Source: Hemicordylus capensis (lineage: Eukaryota; Chordata; Lepidosauria; Squamata; Cordylidae). Taken from it: 64,000 nucleotides of DNA. The notes under the pieces are model-generated. The model was not told the DNA's origin. It saw only the letters and a list, made by a program, of their open reading frames with translations, and ran no database searches. Positions 30,448 to 43,600 of the stretch are shown one piece after another (the stretch's first letter is position 1; each line of letters starts with the position of its first letter). The stretch covers positions 13,108,501 through 13,172,500 of the forward strand of contig NC_069662.1 of NCBI RefSeq assembly GCF_027244095.1, in the 5' to 3' direction. A program made the position numbers and the translations under genes.

Positions 30448-31900
30448 TGGAGATCAATGCAACCAGCCTCTTCCCAGAACAATCTGTAACCTCTCAGAGA
30501 TGCCTGTGCCGCGGGGGTGCTAGCCAGCATGCCGGAATTGACTAGCTGGCTGGAGAGATTGGAGCCGCTCAGCCAAACGCCCACGTACCTGGCTAGGAAA
30601 GAGTGGTGGCCTAAAGCATTGTGTTTATCGATGTCTCAAGCCACGTTGCATGGATGATACAACTTCTTAAGAGTGATCTCTCTGCTCCTTCTTGATGCGC
30701 CAGTGTGTGCTGGATTGTGTTTGGTCTCCCTTTTGGCCTGATGAGCCCGGCTGTAGTAGCTACCGTGCCCGTGCAGTCAGAATGTGGCGGAATCTCTGAT
30801 ACACACTACCTGTGCCATGCGGAGGTAGGTGCGGCCAGTTCCAGACAGTAGCTGTTTCCAACACACGTGTGTATGCGTGTGTGCCAGAACTGGAAGCTGC
30901 CCAGGGGGTGCCAGGAGGGTGCATTGGGGGGGGGGGGTTGGAAAGGTGTGCACGGAATGCTGGGAAGGCATGCAGGGATCCCTGGGGACTGTAGTTCCAG
31001 CCCTTTAAGCAAGGTGCGGGGAGGAAGGGCATCTTGAGGCCTCCCTGGGCACCTTCCCAGTATGGTTACCAGTCCCGATCCAAAGGCACCCCCTGCTCCA
31101 GAAACAGCAACTACTACTGTCTGGCACTGGTTGCACCAGAAGTGCCCACCTCAGCGCAGGCGGGCAGCACGTGTCAGAGATCCTGACAGATTCCGACTGC
31201 ACAGTCCTAGTAGCTACGTACTCGGGTTGCGTTCTCCACCTGTTATCACTCATGCTGCCCATCAAGGGGGTGCTGAAGGATCTTTGAGCTAAAAGAAGAT
31301 GAGCAGAAGCTGGGTGGTACCACTTTGAACTGCAAGTGGGGGAGTCAGACACTTGGGACACCCCCCTCCCTCTTGTAATATGTCGCCTTCACGCTGAAAA
31401 CAAGCACATCTGAGAAGAGGTTAGCCCCAAACCTTTCCCCTTATTCTGTACTTGTCAGGAGATCTTTATATGATGGAGCATGTAAGTATCCTGTCCCCTT
31501 ACATCTCCCATCTGCAGTGCAAAAAGAATGCAGGCTAGCTCATGTGGACTTTCTGCTTATCTGTTCGAGGTCCATGTTTTAATGGGCTGAATATACCTGC
31601 CCGTGTAATTAAAGCGTGATGGACAAGCCTTTGGAGGGCCTAATGGAGTTTGGAAGGAACTGGGGGTGAGAGACAGGGAGGGGACCCCTTCTGAGATCTG
31701 TGCTGTAGAGAGCAATACACTTGTTTTGTACTCAGCAATCAGATTGAAAAAGAATGAGGGGAAAGGACAGATGCGTTCGCCCACTCTCTTTCAGTGCGTA
31801 AACAGGTGGAGTAAAGTTCTCAATTTATTGAGGATGAGCCTGAAACCAGAACGGTGGTGGGAAGTCTCTGGTTTTAATTCAGCTTGAAAAGGGTGTGATC
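30448..31900. other. METTL17 3' UTR and downstream
   Basis: No canonical aataaa occurs in the first kilobase after the stop codon at 30445-30447. The first plausible signal is attaaa at 31608-31613, so the UTR may be about 1.2 kb. The assignment is weak. A G homopolymer lies near 30928-30937. Confidence 0.3.
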
Positions 31901-33180
31901 ACACACATACTAGTTTCAACCCCAGCTCTGGAAAGGAAGTGGAGTGAGTTAAATTAGGACTACAGACAGCTTGGATTTATTCTCTGCTCTGAAGCTGGGG
32001 TGGTGAGTTGACAAGAGATAGGATTTGTGAGAACTAGGACTCCGGTTTCCTGCAGATCATGCTAGGATCCCTCCCTGACACCCCCTCTCAATTCCAGGGA
32101 TTTAGTCTTCTGGGAATTTATTCAGTTTTAAAAAAACAAAAAAAACACATTCCCATATAAATCTTTGTTAGCCTACTCTTGGTTCTTAACACGTCTGTGT
32201 AGCCTCGTGAGCACAGGATAGGCATATGTTCAGGATATAAATCAAGCAAAACTTGAGGTATAAAATTAAAACAAGAATAAGTTTATTATTTACTGATTAG
32301 AATAAAGTTCTCTGAAAGCAGGACATGCAAGCTTCTCTACTACATTACCAGGGACATCTGCTGTTCAACTTTCTGAGTGTTACATTTTATCCAGATGAAA
32401 AGAAACATACATACAGAGGGGTGAGATTAACTGGGACAGAGGTAATTAAAAATGGGTTTGTAAACTTAGTGAATTCTGCAATAAGAGATGAGCCTCACTG
32501 ATTTTTGGCTCTAAAAAGCATTCCTGCTTATACAGGCCCAGCTACCAGATCTCCCAGCCACGTGGCTTTTCAGATATTGTCCTGGAGCAGTCCTTAAGGG
32601 AGCAGCCCTTGAAGGCATAATTCCCCAAGAGGTGTCAGTAGCTTCCTACCCAATTTCAAACTGTGTCCATCGCTCCCTGAAGCTGGAGCAAGCAGCTAGG
32701 AAGACCCTAGCTATGTGCTCTTTGGGCCAATATTTGAATGCCACACAGAGAAATCAAAGATTCCATGTCCAGCTTCCATCTCTGAATAGGATCTGGATTC
32801 CACTTGATGTAGAAAGAACAACAGATAGTTGGGACACTGAAGCCACATTTAGGTGTCCCAAAAGAGACAGTTCAGAAGTCCCACCCAGTGCATCACCCCC
32901 TCACTCACACTGATCATGGTTTGAAGAGGCAAACCTTGATGGTGGATGCTTCAGTGATTGGCAGTGTGGAGCAATTTGTGATTCTTCCAGATCAGAGTTT
33001 ATGGAATGCATGCTTTTATTTTAAAAAATATTTTTTTGATTGGGTGGGGCAAAACACCAGTGAGTAAGAGTGTAATTGTGATGCTGCAGAAGAGGTGGGG
33101 GAGGAGAATAAAAAACTTTGATTTTGACATCTGAAATGGTGCTCTGAGCATTCTTCTGTGTGTTCGTTCTTATACACACA
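31901..33180. other. Intergenic stretch
   Basis: No gene or repeat recognised. An A-rich run lies at 32129-32150. The aataaa at 33107 has no associated gene that I can see. Confidence 0.35.
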
Positions 33181-33182
33181 CT

Positions 33183-33860
33183 GCTTTTCTTTTCTTTTCT
33201 CTTTTTTTTTTTTGCTTTAAAATTTTTATTGGTTTTTACAATATCTTAACAATCTCATTACATCATATTAAACAAATGTTGACTTCCCGCTCGCCAATCT
33301 GTGTGAATCACTAATTATACAATTCAACCATTGCTATAGTAATTCAAAACATATATCCTATACCTTACAAACTCGATTTTACTCTACTCAACCAGCTATA
33401 ATTACTAAATTTCAAACCCTGCTGAAAAATCAATATTAGAGAAATAGTTCTCTAAGTATAGTAAGAATGGTTTCCAATCTTCTTTAAAACATTCCAGGTT
33501 TTCATCCCTTATCAGTACTGTAAGTTTTGCCTTCTCAGCATGTTCCAAAGTTTTTATCAGCCAATCTTCTTTTGAGGGCATTTCATTCTTCTTCCATTTC
33601 TGTGCATATACTATTCTAGCCGCCATGGTTGCATACATAAAGATTGTTAAATTCCTTCTGGAAAACTCTCCTTGTGTTATTCCCAGCAGGAAGGATTCTG
33701 GTTTCTTAGGAAATGTCATTTTAAAAATTTTCTTCAACTCATTATATATCATATCCCAGAAAGCCTTTGCCTTCCCGCAAGACCACCACATATGAAAAAA
33801 AGTTCCCTCACAGTGTCCACATTTCCAGCATTTGTTAGGAACAATAACAACAAAACCTTC
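33183..33860 (-). mobile_element. L1-type LINE 3' end
   Basis: The reverse strand encodes the C-terminus of an L1 ORF2: CWKCGHCEGTFFHMWWSC (cysteine-histidine motif), FWDMIYNELKKIF, KPESFLLGI and WKPFLLYLEN. A poly-A tail appears as the T-run at 33186-33215. It is strongly 5'-truncated and ends where an L2-like piece begins. Confidence 0.85.
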
Positions 33861-34060
33861 AAAGCAGTCTATATAGCAAAAGCAATTGGAAGGTGGTTCC
33901 CTTGTCCCAAAGAGGTGCACAGCCTAAAAAGAAGCACAAGGGGAGATATCAGCAACAACTACTGGATAGATTCTGTGGTGGGTTGAACAGAGCTGGTTAC
34001 TCTCTGCTCCATATTTGGAAAAAAGTCTCTCTTTGCCTAGTTAGGGCAGAGTCAAGACTT
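33860..34060 (-). mobile_element. L2 LINE 3'-end fragment
   Basis: Antisense order ttcaaagcagtctatatagc, cttgtcccaaagaggtgcac, gatatcagcaacaactactg and gagctggttactctctgctc follows the L2 3' family, with substantial divergence. Confidence 0.6.
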
Positions 34061-34424
34061 AAAATGGCCAATAAAAACCAACCACTGAGATCTCCAAGTT
34101 CTTTTTCTACCCTTTTGCATTTTGGTTTTTAAATCACAATTTTTCCTTTCATTGTTGATATCTGGGATTTCAATGTTTTTTAAAAAATCTTTCTGTTGTT
34201 GCATACTTTCACAATAGCAGGATGACTTCAGATATATAAAATCCTGAATGTTGGCAATTATTTCAAAGTTCTTTTTGTGTGCTTCCTGCTAATGTGTAGT
34301 TGCACAATAACATGACGCGACTGGACAACTCTGAAATCATACAATAGCCGGAAGGAAATTTAAAAAGTTAAAATTCTAGGCAATTAGAGAAAATGTTGTA
34401 GACAAAAAGTGGTGAATTAGTGGA

Positions 34425-34660
34425 AGAAGAGAGCCAACATGATGTAGTTAGCGTTGGACTAGACCTGGGGAGACACAAGTTTGAATCCCCCATTCAGCCA
34501 TGAAACCAACTGTGTGACTCTGGGCCTGGGCCAGTCACTTATCTCTTGGCCTAACCTATCTCACAGGTTTATTGCAGGATAAACATAACCATGCCCAGCA
34601 CTCTGGACTCATTGGAGGAAGAGCAGAATATAAATTTAAAAATCAGTAAAATAAGATCTT
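34425..34660 (+). mobile_element. MIR-like SINE, sense, near full length
   Basis: Head with catgatgtagttagcgttgg (box A region) and gtttgaatccccc (box B), body ctaacctatctcacagg, and 3' part ggaggaagagcagaatataa. Confidence 0.85.
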
Positions 34661-35027
34661 GGTGGTGGAAATCGCTACTCCCAATAACCATTTTAAATTG
34701 GACACGGACACTTCCAAAGAGTCCCATTTCAAATGCTAAAACTCAGGATTTTAAGTAAATGTTCTTCAATTTTTTCCTTGCAGGATCAAAACTGTAAAAA
34801 AAAATAAATCAAAAAATATGGAAACGAATTATGCTTTTGCTTTTCTGATTGCAATGTGTGTAATCTGTTTCCGTGTTACTAGCATGCAGCTGGGATCCCT
34901 AAGGAATGCCAGAAGAGCCAAATTTAAGGGTTGACATCCAGATTAACAGGCAAAGTTGGTATGTTGGAAGGGGAGGAATCTGTTCATGCTTAGTAATGAT
35001 ACTCCCAAGTAAAAACGTAGAAACAGT

Positions 35028-35150
35028 GGCGGGAGCATAGCTCAGTGGTAGAGCATCTGCTTTACATGCAGAAGATCCCAACTTCATGTTCACTTCCTGG
35101 CAGCTGCAGGGGGAAGTGTGGGAATTGATGCTAGATTTTTCTGCCCATCA
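35028..35150 (+). mobile_element. tRNA-headed SINE, head part
   Basis: The head is the best preserved of its type: gcatagctcagtggtagagc (box A) and a degraded box B near ccaacttcatgttcac. The tail is diverged. It is not a tRNA gene, because the 3' half does not fold as an acceptor stem and SINE body follows. Confidence 0.7.
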
Positions 35151-35199
35151 GACAGGTGATCAGGCAGGCTCAGTTGGTTTCAGCAGTGGATTAATGAGG

Positions 35200-36180
35200 A
35201 AACTTGTGTACCAATGTCTGCTTGCTCTCCATAAAATGAAAAGATTAGGCTGCGAAAGCGAGCACGCTTGGGTGTGGTCCCATCCAGCTTGTTGAACCAG
35301 TCTTGATGGCAAAGGAGGCCAGACTGGATCAGAGTTTGGCTGCAGGACTAAACTTAATAGTTTGTGTTTTGTTTTTATGCAGGTGTACACCTTATGAAGG
35401 TGTATTCAAACTCTGTATTCAATATCTTAGACCCCAAGCCCCATCAATTACTGTATCGGTTCTGATCATATCCCTATGTCTCAGCCACTTTCAAACCTAT
35501 CATTTTTGGTGGGACCTTTCTAGATCGTTGGAATCACTTGTGTCAACACCATATGTCCTCTGTGGCTATTTGTGAAGGTTCAAGGTGCCTTTCTTTTCCT
35601 ATTGGCAATGCCACGTTCTGCCAGCCTGTTCTTTTTCACTGGCAAAACACAGCTTTTCATTCTCGACTAGTGTGTCAATGGCTATAATTAGTGCACCAGG
35701 ATATGTAGTTACATCTGTTTCGCAGGTCAACACTGTTGAATACCACCTCGGGGCTTTTTGTGAAAGTGTGGGATCGACATCTCTTAAATTACTGAATTTC
35801 ATAATGAAAGATGTAACCCACCATTTCCATGCCTATAACCTTGTGTGGTCTCTTTGTTGGGTTTTTTGCACTTTAAAGGCTGGACCAAGTGTTGGATCAC
35901 TGGAGTGCAGAAAGCATGCATTAATTATTTCCCCTCCACCTTTTAAGAACTGGGCAGCAATACAGCAGCCACTATTAACTAAGAGCAGGCTCTACGGCGT
36001 GAGTTTGGGCAGTATAACAACGTGTTAAATAAATAAATACCAGTTGTACAGGATCTGCTCTATCATGAAAACAGTACTAAAGAATTGCCGGATGGAGCAA
36101 CCCTCTTTCAAGCTTCATAGAATGGCTCCTTTGAAACTTCAAAGCTTGGTTCCCTATCAGCCGTGCAATAAATGATATGT
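35200..36180. other. Intergenic stretch
   Basis: No recognised gene or repeat. The minus- and plus-strand frames in 35303-36028 show no similarity that I know. Confidence 0.35.
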
Positions 36181-36181
36181 C

Positions 36182-36500
36182 ATAGGAACATAGGAAACTG
36201 CCTTATATCAAGTCAGATGGTTGGTCCATCTAGCTCAGTATCGTCTACACCAGGGATTCTCAACACTTGGTCTCCTGATGTTTTTGGACTTCAACTCCCA
36301 TAATCCCCTGCCCCAGTGGCCTTTGCTTGGGGATTATGGGAGTTGAAGTTCAATAATATCTGGAGACCCAATGTTGAGCTCCCTGGTCTACACTAATTGG
36401 CAGTAGCTCTCCAAGGTTTTAGGCAGAAGTCTTTCCCAGCCATACCTGGAAATGCCAAGGTTTGACGCATGCAGATGCTCTTCCACTGAGTTGTAACCCC
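36182..36500 (-). mobile_element. tRNA-headed SINE interrupted by a palindromic MITE
   Basis: Antisense copy starting cataggaaactgccttatat, with head complement ending ccactgagttgtaacccc. It is split at the same tail position as the copy at 29640-29945. Confidence 0.8.
36251..36385. mobile_element. Palindromic MITE with 8-bp target duplication gtctacac
   Basis: A 135-bp element with ends cagggattctcaac and gttgagctccctg and arms ggacttcaactcccataatc and attatgggagttgaagt. Perfect gtctacac repeats flank it (36243-36250 and 36386-36393). Its sequence belongs to the 18407-18544 subfamily, not to that of 29704-29825. Confidence 0.9.
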
Positions 36501-37635
36501 TTCTCCAAAGGTGGCATACATGAGTCTCCCATCCAGGCACTGACAAAGACCTTAGCTTCAGCAAAGTGGCTGTAATGTGTGCCTAAGACCATGCTCTGGG
36601 ATCCCCCAGGTTGTATGTGCATTACACATAAAGTGTGGATAGGGTGGCATTTTTCAGACATGGATCCTAACATTTACCCCAACCCACAATGTATTTTCTT
36701 TTCCTTTATAAGATTGCCTTGTCTCATTCTCCCCTCCCCGACCCCAGTCCTGCACAAAAAAGAGTGCAGCTGATGATGTGCCACAGTGCATGATGCTTCC
36801 CCCTACCTCATGGGCCTGAATGAACCAGCTGAAGTCCAATGATCTCAGCGACACTATCTTTACATAGACCAGGATGCAATTTTTAACTATTGCTTTTATC
36901 CAGCAGCTTGAGGCGGAGCCCTCAGTTGCAGCTACTGTGGCCTGGTGACCTTAAATTATGACGAAAGTCTCACTGTTTACGGACTGGAATTATGTGTTTG
37001 CATAATGAAGGGAATGGAATGGGCTGGGACCAAAGTGGGAGGGCAGTTTTCTTGTTTGGAGTATCAGGGCAATTACTCACTGCCTGCTAAGAAGGTGGGA
37101 AGGAGAAGTTGGAGAGAGCAGGGACAGAAGGAAGCAAAGGAGGGAGGCAGCTGGGGATCAGGAAGTGGAGAAGAGCACAGGTGGCATGGAAGAGGGAGGG
37201 CACAACAGGATTGGACAAGAGATGTGGAAAACTGGACAGATGGGGCAATAGAGTGGGGAGCAGGATTGTGGAGGGAGACAGCATGAAGTGCACCTGACAG
37301 TGGAAAGAACAATACATCAGGCCATAACTGGGATATCTAAATACCTTTCATCTTGCCACATGTGGACATCCAGAACATGAAGATGAGCTTCTAATATTTG
37401 CTCCACTGGTGTCTCCTGAAAGAAGAGTTGCATTAGACTGGAAGAGTGTGAATTCTGGTGACTTGTCCTGAGGACCCTTCTGATTCAGGCTGGTTGCTGT
37501 GGGGTGGTGGAGAGAGATTGCAGGATCAGTTGGGTCTGAAAGAAGTCAAGGACAAAAGGTCAACGTTGGGGATCTGCGTTGGTGCTTGCGTTCTCTTGGC
37601 CTCCTGGTGTGATCCTACCACCCTACGCCGCAAAG
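36500..37635. other. Upstream region of SLC39A2
   Basis: The stretch 37090-37290 is purine-rich on the + strand. No TATA box or CpG island stands out. The promoter of SLC39A2 should lie near the right end but could not be located. Confidence 0.35.
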
Positions 37636-40600
37636 ATGGATTCATTGCTGGTGGTGAAGATCGGCTGCCTAGCAGGTCTACTAGTGATCACCCTTCTTTG
37701 CGGCCTCGTCCCAGCCCAGATCAAATGGTTCCAGATCAACATGGCCAGAGGTGAGGAGGTGGTGGAGGAATGGGGACACAGCCTATTCTTTGGAAGGACT
37801 GGATTTATATAGGAAGCCATTTTATAAAGAGTCAGACCATTGGTCCATCTAGCTTAGTATTGTCTACACTGATTGGCAGTGGCTCTCCAAGTCTTTCCTG
37901 CCCTGTCTGGAAATGCCAGGGATTAAACATAAGAACAGCCCTGCTGGATCAGGCCCAAGGCCCATCTAGTCCAGCATCCTGTTTCACACAGTGGCCCACC
38001 AAAATGCCACTGGAAGCCACAGGCAGGAGTTGAGGGCAAGCCCTCTCTCCTGCTGTTACTCCCCTGCAACTGGTACTCAGAGGCATCCTGCCTTTGAGGC
38101 TAGAGGTGGCCTATAGCCCTCCAGATTGAATTTAGGACTTTCTACATGCAAGGATGCAGATACTCTTCCACTGAGCTCTGGCTCCATCCTCTAAAGGAAA
38201 TATTGCGTAACACTCACATGTAGTCACCCATCTAAGTGTAAACCAAAATAGATCCTGCTTAGCAAAGGGGACAATTCATGTTTACTACCACAAGACCAGC
38301 TCTCCTCCTCAAATGTTTACTTTAACATATGTATCAGATCAGCTTTTCTCACGAGTGCAGGTGGCCCTCATCTGCAGGTTTGCATATGTATTTTTTTATT
38401 TTTGCCTTTTATATACCACTTTTCAGGCAGACCTCCCAAAGCGGTTTACATAAAAGCTTCAATTAAAAAATCATACATCAAGCCACATGTTTAGATCTTC
38501 ATATGTTGAGGTCATCTTTAGGTTTGGCCACTTCTTTCTCCTCCCCTAAGAGCAAGATGGTCCCTGGTCGCTCTGTGGTGGCAGTTCGGGGAGGGAGAGG
38601 CCACCTCAGCTGGAACATGAGAGCTGGGTGGTACCTGCAGTTGGGCAATATATACCCCATCTTGTTATCCATGGTATGCAGCTTTTTCCAGTTTGGGCAG
38701 CACAATTCTGCCCTTACGTGGTCATACTCTTGCTGAATGGGCTCATGGGTTTTGAGAGGAGTTTGGAAGCAGGCAGCGGAGTGCTTTGGTCTGCATGTTT
38801 ATAGAGCTTTTTGTGTTTCTAAAAGCCATTTTGGGTAGCATTTGGCAGCAGTTGGTATCCTTAGGGAGCCTTTGCTCTGAAGCTTTTGGAGACTTTATGG
38901 AACCATTTCTGTGCAGTTTTGGGGAGCCTTTTTGAGCCATTCCTGTGGCTCTTCTTGTGCTAATTATCACTTTTATAAATTTGATTTTGATTAAATTGTT
39001 TCATTAAAATTGCATGTCTTTAAAAAAATTGATTACAGTACTGTATTGAATTTAGATGGTGATTAGAAATTTAATTAAGATCAAAAATTTAATTATCCAT
39101 TGGAAATTGATTCACCTCTTACTCCTTGATTCCCACACACTCTTCTGTGTGTGTTTTACTTGAATTGGATTTAATTTTGTGCTGCTTCTTTGGCCGGCCA
39201 ACCTACCAACCAACCAATCAGGCCAAGGGGCTTGTGCTGCTAAGTCCTGGACTTCAACAACAATGGGGTGAGGAAACACCATGATTACACATTACTGGAG
39301 AAGTTGCGGGGGGTATTGCTGGAGGATAAGGCTCCATCATTTTTTTCTGCTTTTACCCTGTCTTTTCTGTGATTTTGGGGGGTCATTTTCCTGGGCTTCA
39401 GAACCTACCCCCTTCCCTTTTCATTGACTTAAGGTTTCATTATCCACAGTTTCATTATTCAAAGTTATAGGCCAGGACAAATAATGAGGGCCATCTGTAC
39501 TACAAACGTTAGAGCTAACATAGAGGAGAGAGTGGGCATTGCACCAGGAAGTCGCAGTTCAAATATTATATTGGCCATAAACTTAATAGGTGACCATACA
39601 TGCAGGAAAAGTCCTGATTTCCTAGTAGCTGGCTGTCCCTATTGGGTATTTGGGGAGGGTGGCTTTATAGCCTACTTTCCTCATAGAAAGTAAGGTAAAG
39701 TGTGCCATCAAAGCGGTGTCAACTCCTGGAGACCACATCTTCCTATATCACTGTTGCCCAATATAGGTGTTTCCCGTAGTCTGGGAAACATAGCAGAGGG
39801 GATTTGAACCGGCAACCTCATGCTTGCTAGGCAATTCATTTCCCCACTGTGCCATTAGGTGGTCTACATACTACATGTTTAACAGCAAAGAGTGCATGAA
39901 GCGGAAGATGGCAATTATCAATTAGAATTACAGTGAAAGGAAAGGAGGCAGATTAGTTCTTACCAGAACTTCTTGCTTCATTATATGAATAAGAAAGGAC
40001 ATTGTAGAACTCGAACAGGTGCAGAAGAGGGCAACCAAGATGATCAGGGCACTAGAGCACCTTTCTTATGAGGCAAGACTACAACACTTGGGGCTCTTTA
40101 GTTTAGAAAAAAGTCGACTGTGGGGAGACATGATAGAGGTCTATAAAAACATGCATGGTGTGGAGAAAGTGGATAGAGAGGAATTCTTCTCCCTCTCCCA
40201 TAACACTAGAACCAGGGGTCATCCCATGAAATTGATTGCTGGGAAATTTAGGACCAGCAAATGGAAGTATTTTTTCAACTTCACTTGTGGAATTCTCTGC
40301 CACAAGATGTGGTGACAGCCTACAACCTGGATGGCTTTAAGAGCGATTTGGATAACTTCATGGAGGAGAGGTCTATCAACGGCTACTGGTCTGAGGGCTA
40401 CAGGCCACTTCCAGCCTCAAAGTCAGGATGCCTCTGAGTACCAGTTGCAGGGGAGGAACAGCAGGAGAGAGGGCATGCCTCAGCTCTTGCCTGTGGACTC
40501 CCTGGAGGCATCTGGTGGGCCACTGTGCGAAACAGAATGCTGGACTAGATGGGCCTTGGGCCTGATCCAGCAGGGCTGTTCTTATGTTCTTATGAATAGC

Positions 40601-43600
40601 ACCATCAATCTACATTCTGTTTTACAATGTGTAGATCCCTGTCCAGAGGAGCTTGCAATCCAAAACTTGATGTGAAGAACACTGAGGAGGGAGGCCAAGG
40701 TAGAATGGGAGAATATGCATTTTTGACAGGGCGCATTTTTAAAAAGGTCAGCAGGAATTGTTAAGGACCTTCAGGCTTCTGTCACTTCCTTACACCTCTA
40801 GACATCAAAAATTAAAATTGCACCTCTAGAAATTAAAGCTGATTTGCATCTTAACTGTAACACACACACACATCAATGCAGATGAAGGTGTTGTTGGGTC
40901 TGCATGCTGCAGCTTGTGAGGTCCGTTTTTAGAACGTTGATCAAAGTCAGACAGTTTGTCTCAGTGTCTCAAATATCTTTGAACCAAAAGGGCAAAGATG
41001 TTCTGCTTTTAAAACTCTGTGGGACAGGCTGTTGCAAAAGAGGTAGAACACACAGCAAGGGAGGAGAGCCTTTTGGTATCGTGTGGGAGACACAGGATTA
41101 CTGCTAACCACATGTATAGAGATGATGCACCTAGTAACAAAATTATCCCTATTTTCATTTTCAAAACATTGGAATTCACGATTAGAATCACCACTTGACA
41201 GGGGCCGGAACAGATTCTTCTCTCCCACGTCCCACAGGCACACCAATGTACTCCTGAATACATTGAAAATTGTTCATGGATTTTATTTTTAAGCTTATGT
41301 GGGAGCCCTCCATAGATGGATGTTGGGAGATATAAATAAATGGTTCACAAGCCCTCAGTATTTATTATCCCCTAGCTGCATTATGGGCATACTGATGCTG
41401 GCCTCCCTCATAGAATTATACAGATGGGGGTGGGCAGCTTTGAGGAATCTTATTTTATTTTTTTACTAGACCCCCAAAACTCATATATGGGGCCAGGTGC
41501 AAGATAATGGCTAGATGTGTGGGTGGCAGAACCAGATCTATCTATCTATGTATCCCAGCCTAGGTGGTGTTCATAAGTTAAAATAAAACAATATAAAACA
41601 GGATAAAGTGATGAAAACAATTTGACAATATAACACAAGCCATTTATTTTATTTTATTTTATTATTTTTATTTTTATTTTATTCAATTTCTATACCGCCC
41701 TTCCAAAAATGGCTCAGGGTGGTTTACACAGAGAAATAATAAATAAATAAGATGGATCACTGTCCCCAAAGGGCTCACAATCTAAAAGAAACATAAGATA
41801 GACACCAGCAACAGTCTTTGGAGGTACTGTGCTGGGGGTGGATAGGGCCAGTTATCCACCAGTAACTAATTTAAAATTAATTACTTAAAAGCCTAAGAAA
41901 ACAGGCCCTTTTACCTTGGTAATAGCCCAGGGCAAAAACCTAGGCTACCTGGCAGGGCAATACCAGGATTGGGCTCGATTCCAGTTTTTCATATGAGGCT
42001 GTGTGATCGGCCTCAACATCTGGGTGTACTATGGCTCAGAGATTCTATCATAAAAACTTTGAAACTGGCCAGCAGAGCTGCACAATGGTCAAAAGTAACC
42101 GAATCCAACTCACAATATATAGGAACTTTGAAAGTGAGCAAGAAGTAAATTAGCGCACAACCACGTATAGAAGAGGTTTTCCTGTACTTGCAGTTTTAAA
42201 GACCATCATGTTGGGTGGCTTCACACAACACATCAAAAACAGAACTGCCAATTCCTGGTGAGCGTGTGCTCCCAACTCACAAGTTCCAGTCTTGGCGTGT
42301 CTTCTGAATGGCAACCCAAAATGGTGCAATGTTGGGTTTCTCCACCACCCGACATCTGCTGCGCAACTTAAAATGTAGGTTATAGGTGTTGGGTAGTAGA
42401 GTGAACCCAACTTTAGCAACCCAACATTGGCAGGTTCAGATGACCCGCTAGGACCAGAACTTGCAGCTTGCAAAAGAAATGTGTACAAACCAGGAACCAG
42501 AGGTTCCACTTTTGGTGTGTCATGTGAAGCTGCCCACTGTGAGCACACCCTTAAGCACAAAGTGCTATTTCACAGCTGGGCAAGCACTGAGGCTCAGAGA
42601 TTAAAGCCTGCCTGCTTGCTTGCATATCTTAGACTTATGGTCCTCCAATTCCAAAACATTGGGGACAGATACTCTTTTCCCCCAAAACAAATACTTAAAC
42701 TTTAAAAAGACTAGTAAAAATGATGCATTGATTGGCTCATCCATTTCTAACAATACAGTGTATGAGCTTTCAAGTTACACAGAACCCTTTGGATCTGACA
42801 AGAACACCTTTGCTGGATCAGGCCCAAGGCCCATCTAGTCCAGCATCCTGTTTCACACAGTGACTCACCAGATGCCCCTGGGAAGTCCACAGGCAAGAGG
42901 TGAGGGCATGCCCTCTCTCCTTCTGTTGCTCCCCTGCAACTGGTATTGAGAGATAATTTGCCTCTGAGGCTGAAGGTAGCCAATAGCCCTCAGACTAGTA
43001 GCCATTGATAGACCTGTCCTCCATGAATTTGTCTAAGCCATTCATGCTGGTGGCTGTTGCCACATCCTATGGCAGAGAATCCCATAGGTTAATTATATGT
43101 TGTATGAAAAGGTCCTTCCTTTTTGTCCATCCTAAGTTTCTTGGCCATCCGTTTCATGTGATGACTGATGCTAAGCAGATGGTTTCAATCTTAATGGTAC
43201 AGGAGGAGATGTTCACAGATGTCATTCAGTTGATGTGGTGAGCGCAGTGATGTATTACACTTCCATTCAAACCTGTCCTTTTTTGAGGGGATTGGGGTAA
43301 TTGGCCCAGGCCCCACACCCCCACATTATCCCAACCCCACGGCATCACTCCCCCCACATCTGGGGCTCTCCAAGTCATGTAATCCTGGCAAAAAAGAAGC
43401 AGCGATGGTGGCTGCTCAGAGGATGCGGGATGCAGAGATTTCTTCCTGGAGGCTCTCCACCGTGGCTGGCCCCAGAGCATGGCTCCCACTGCAGCAGCTG
43501 GACTATGCATTTTGCTTGGGTGAGTGCAGTGGGCTCAGTGACATCTCCAAGTGGGCTGCACACCTTTAAGGGCAAGGTTGGCTTCCATGTTTGCCCAGAG

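Noticed and set aside
35585-36028. 147-codon open frame on the + strand in the intergenic region
   Set aside because: No domain recognised, no promoter or splice signals; treated as chance.
37090-37317. Purine-rich tract as an SLC39A2 5' exon
   Set aside because: No splice donor leading to the exon 1 reading frame; the start at 37636 matches ZIP2 N-termini.
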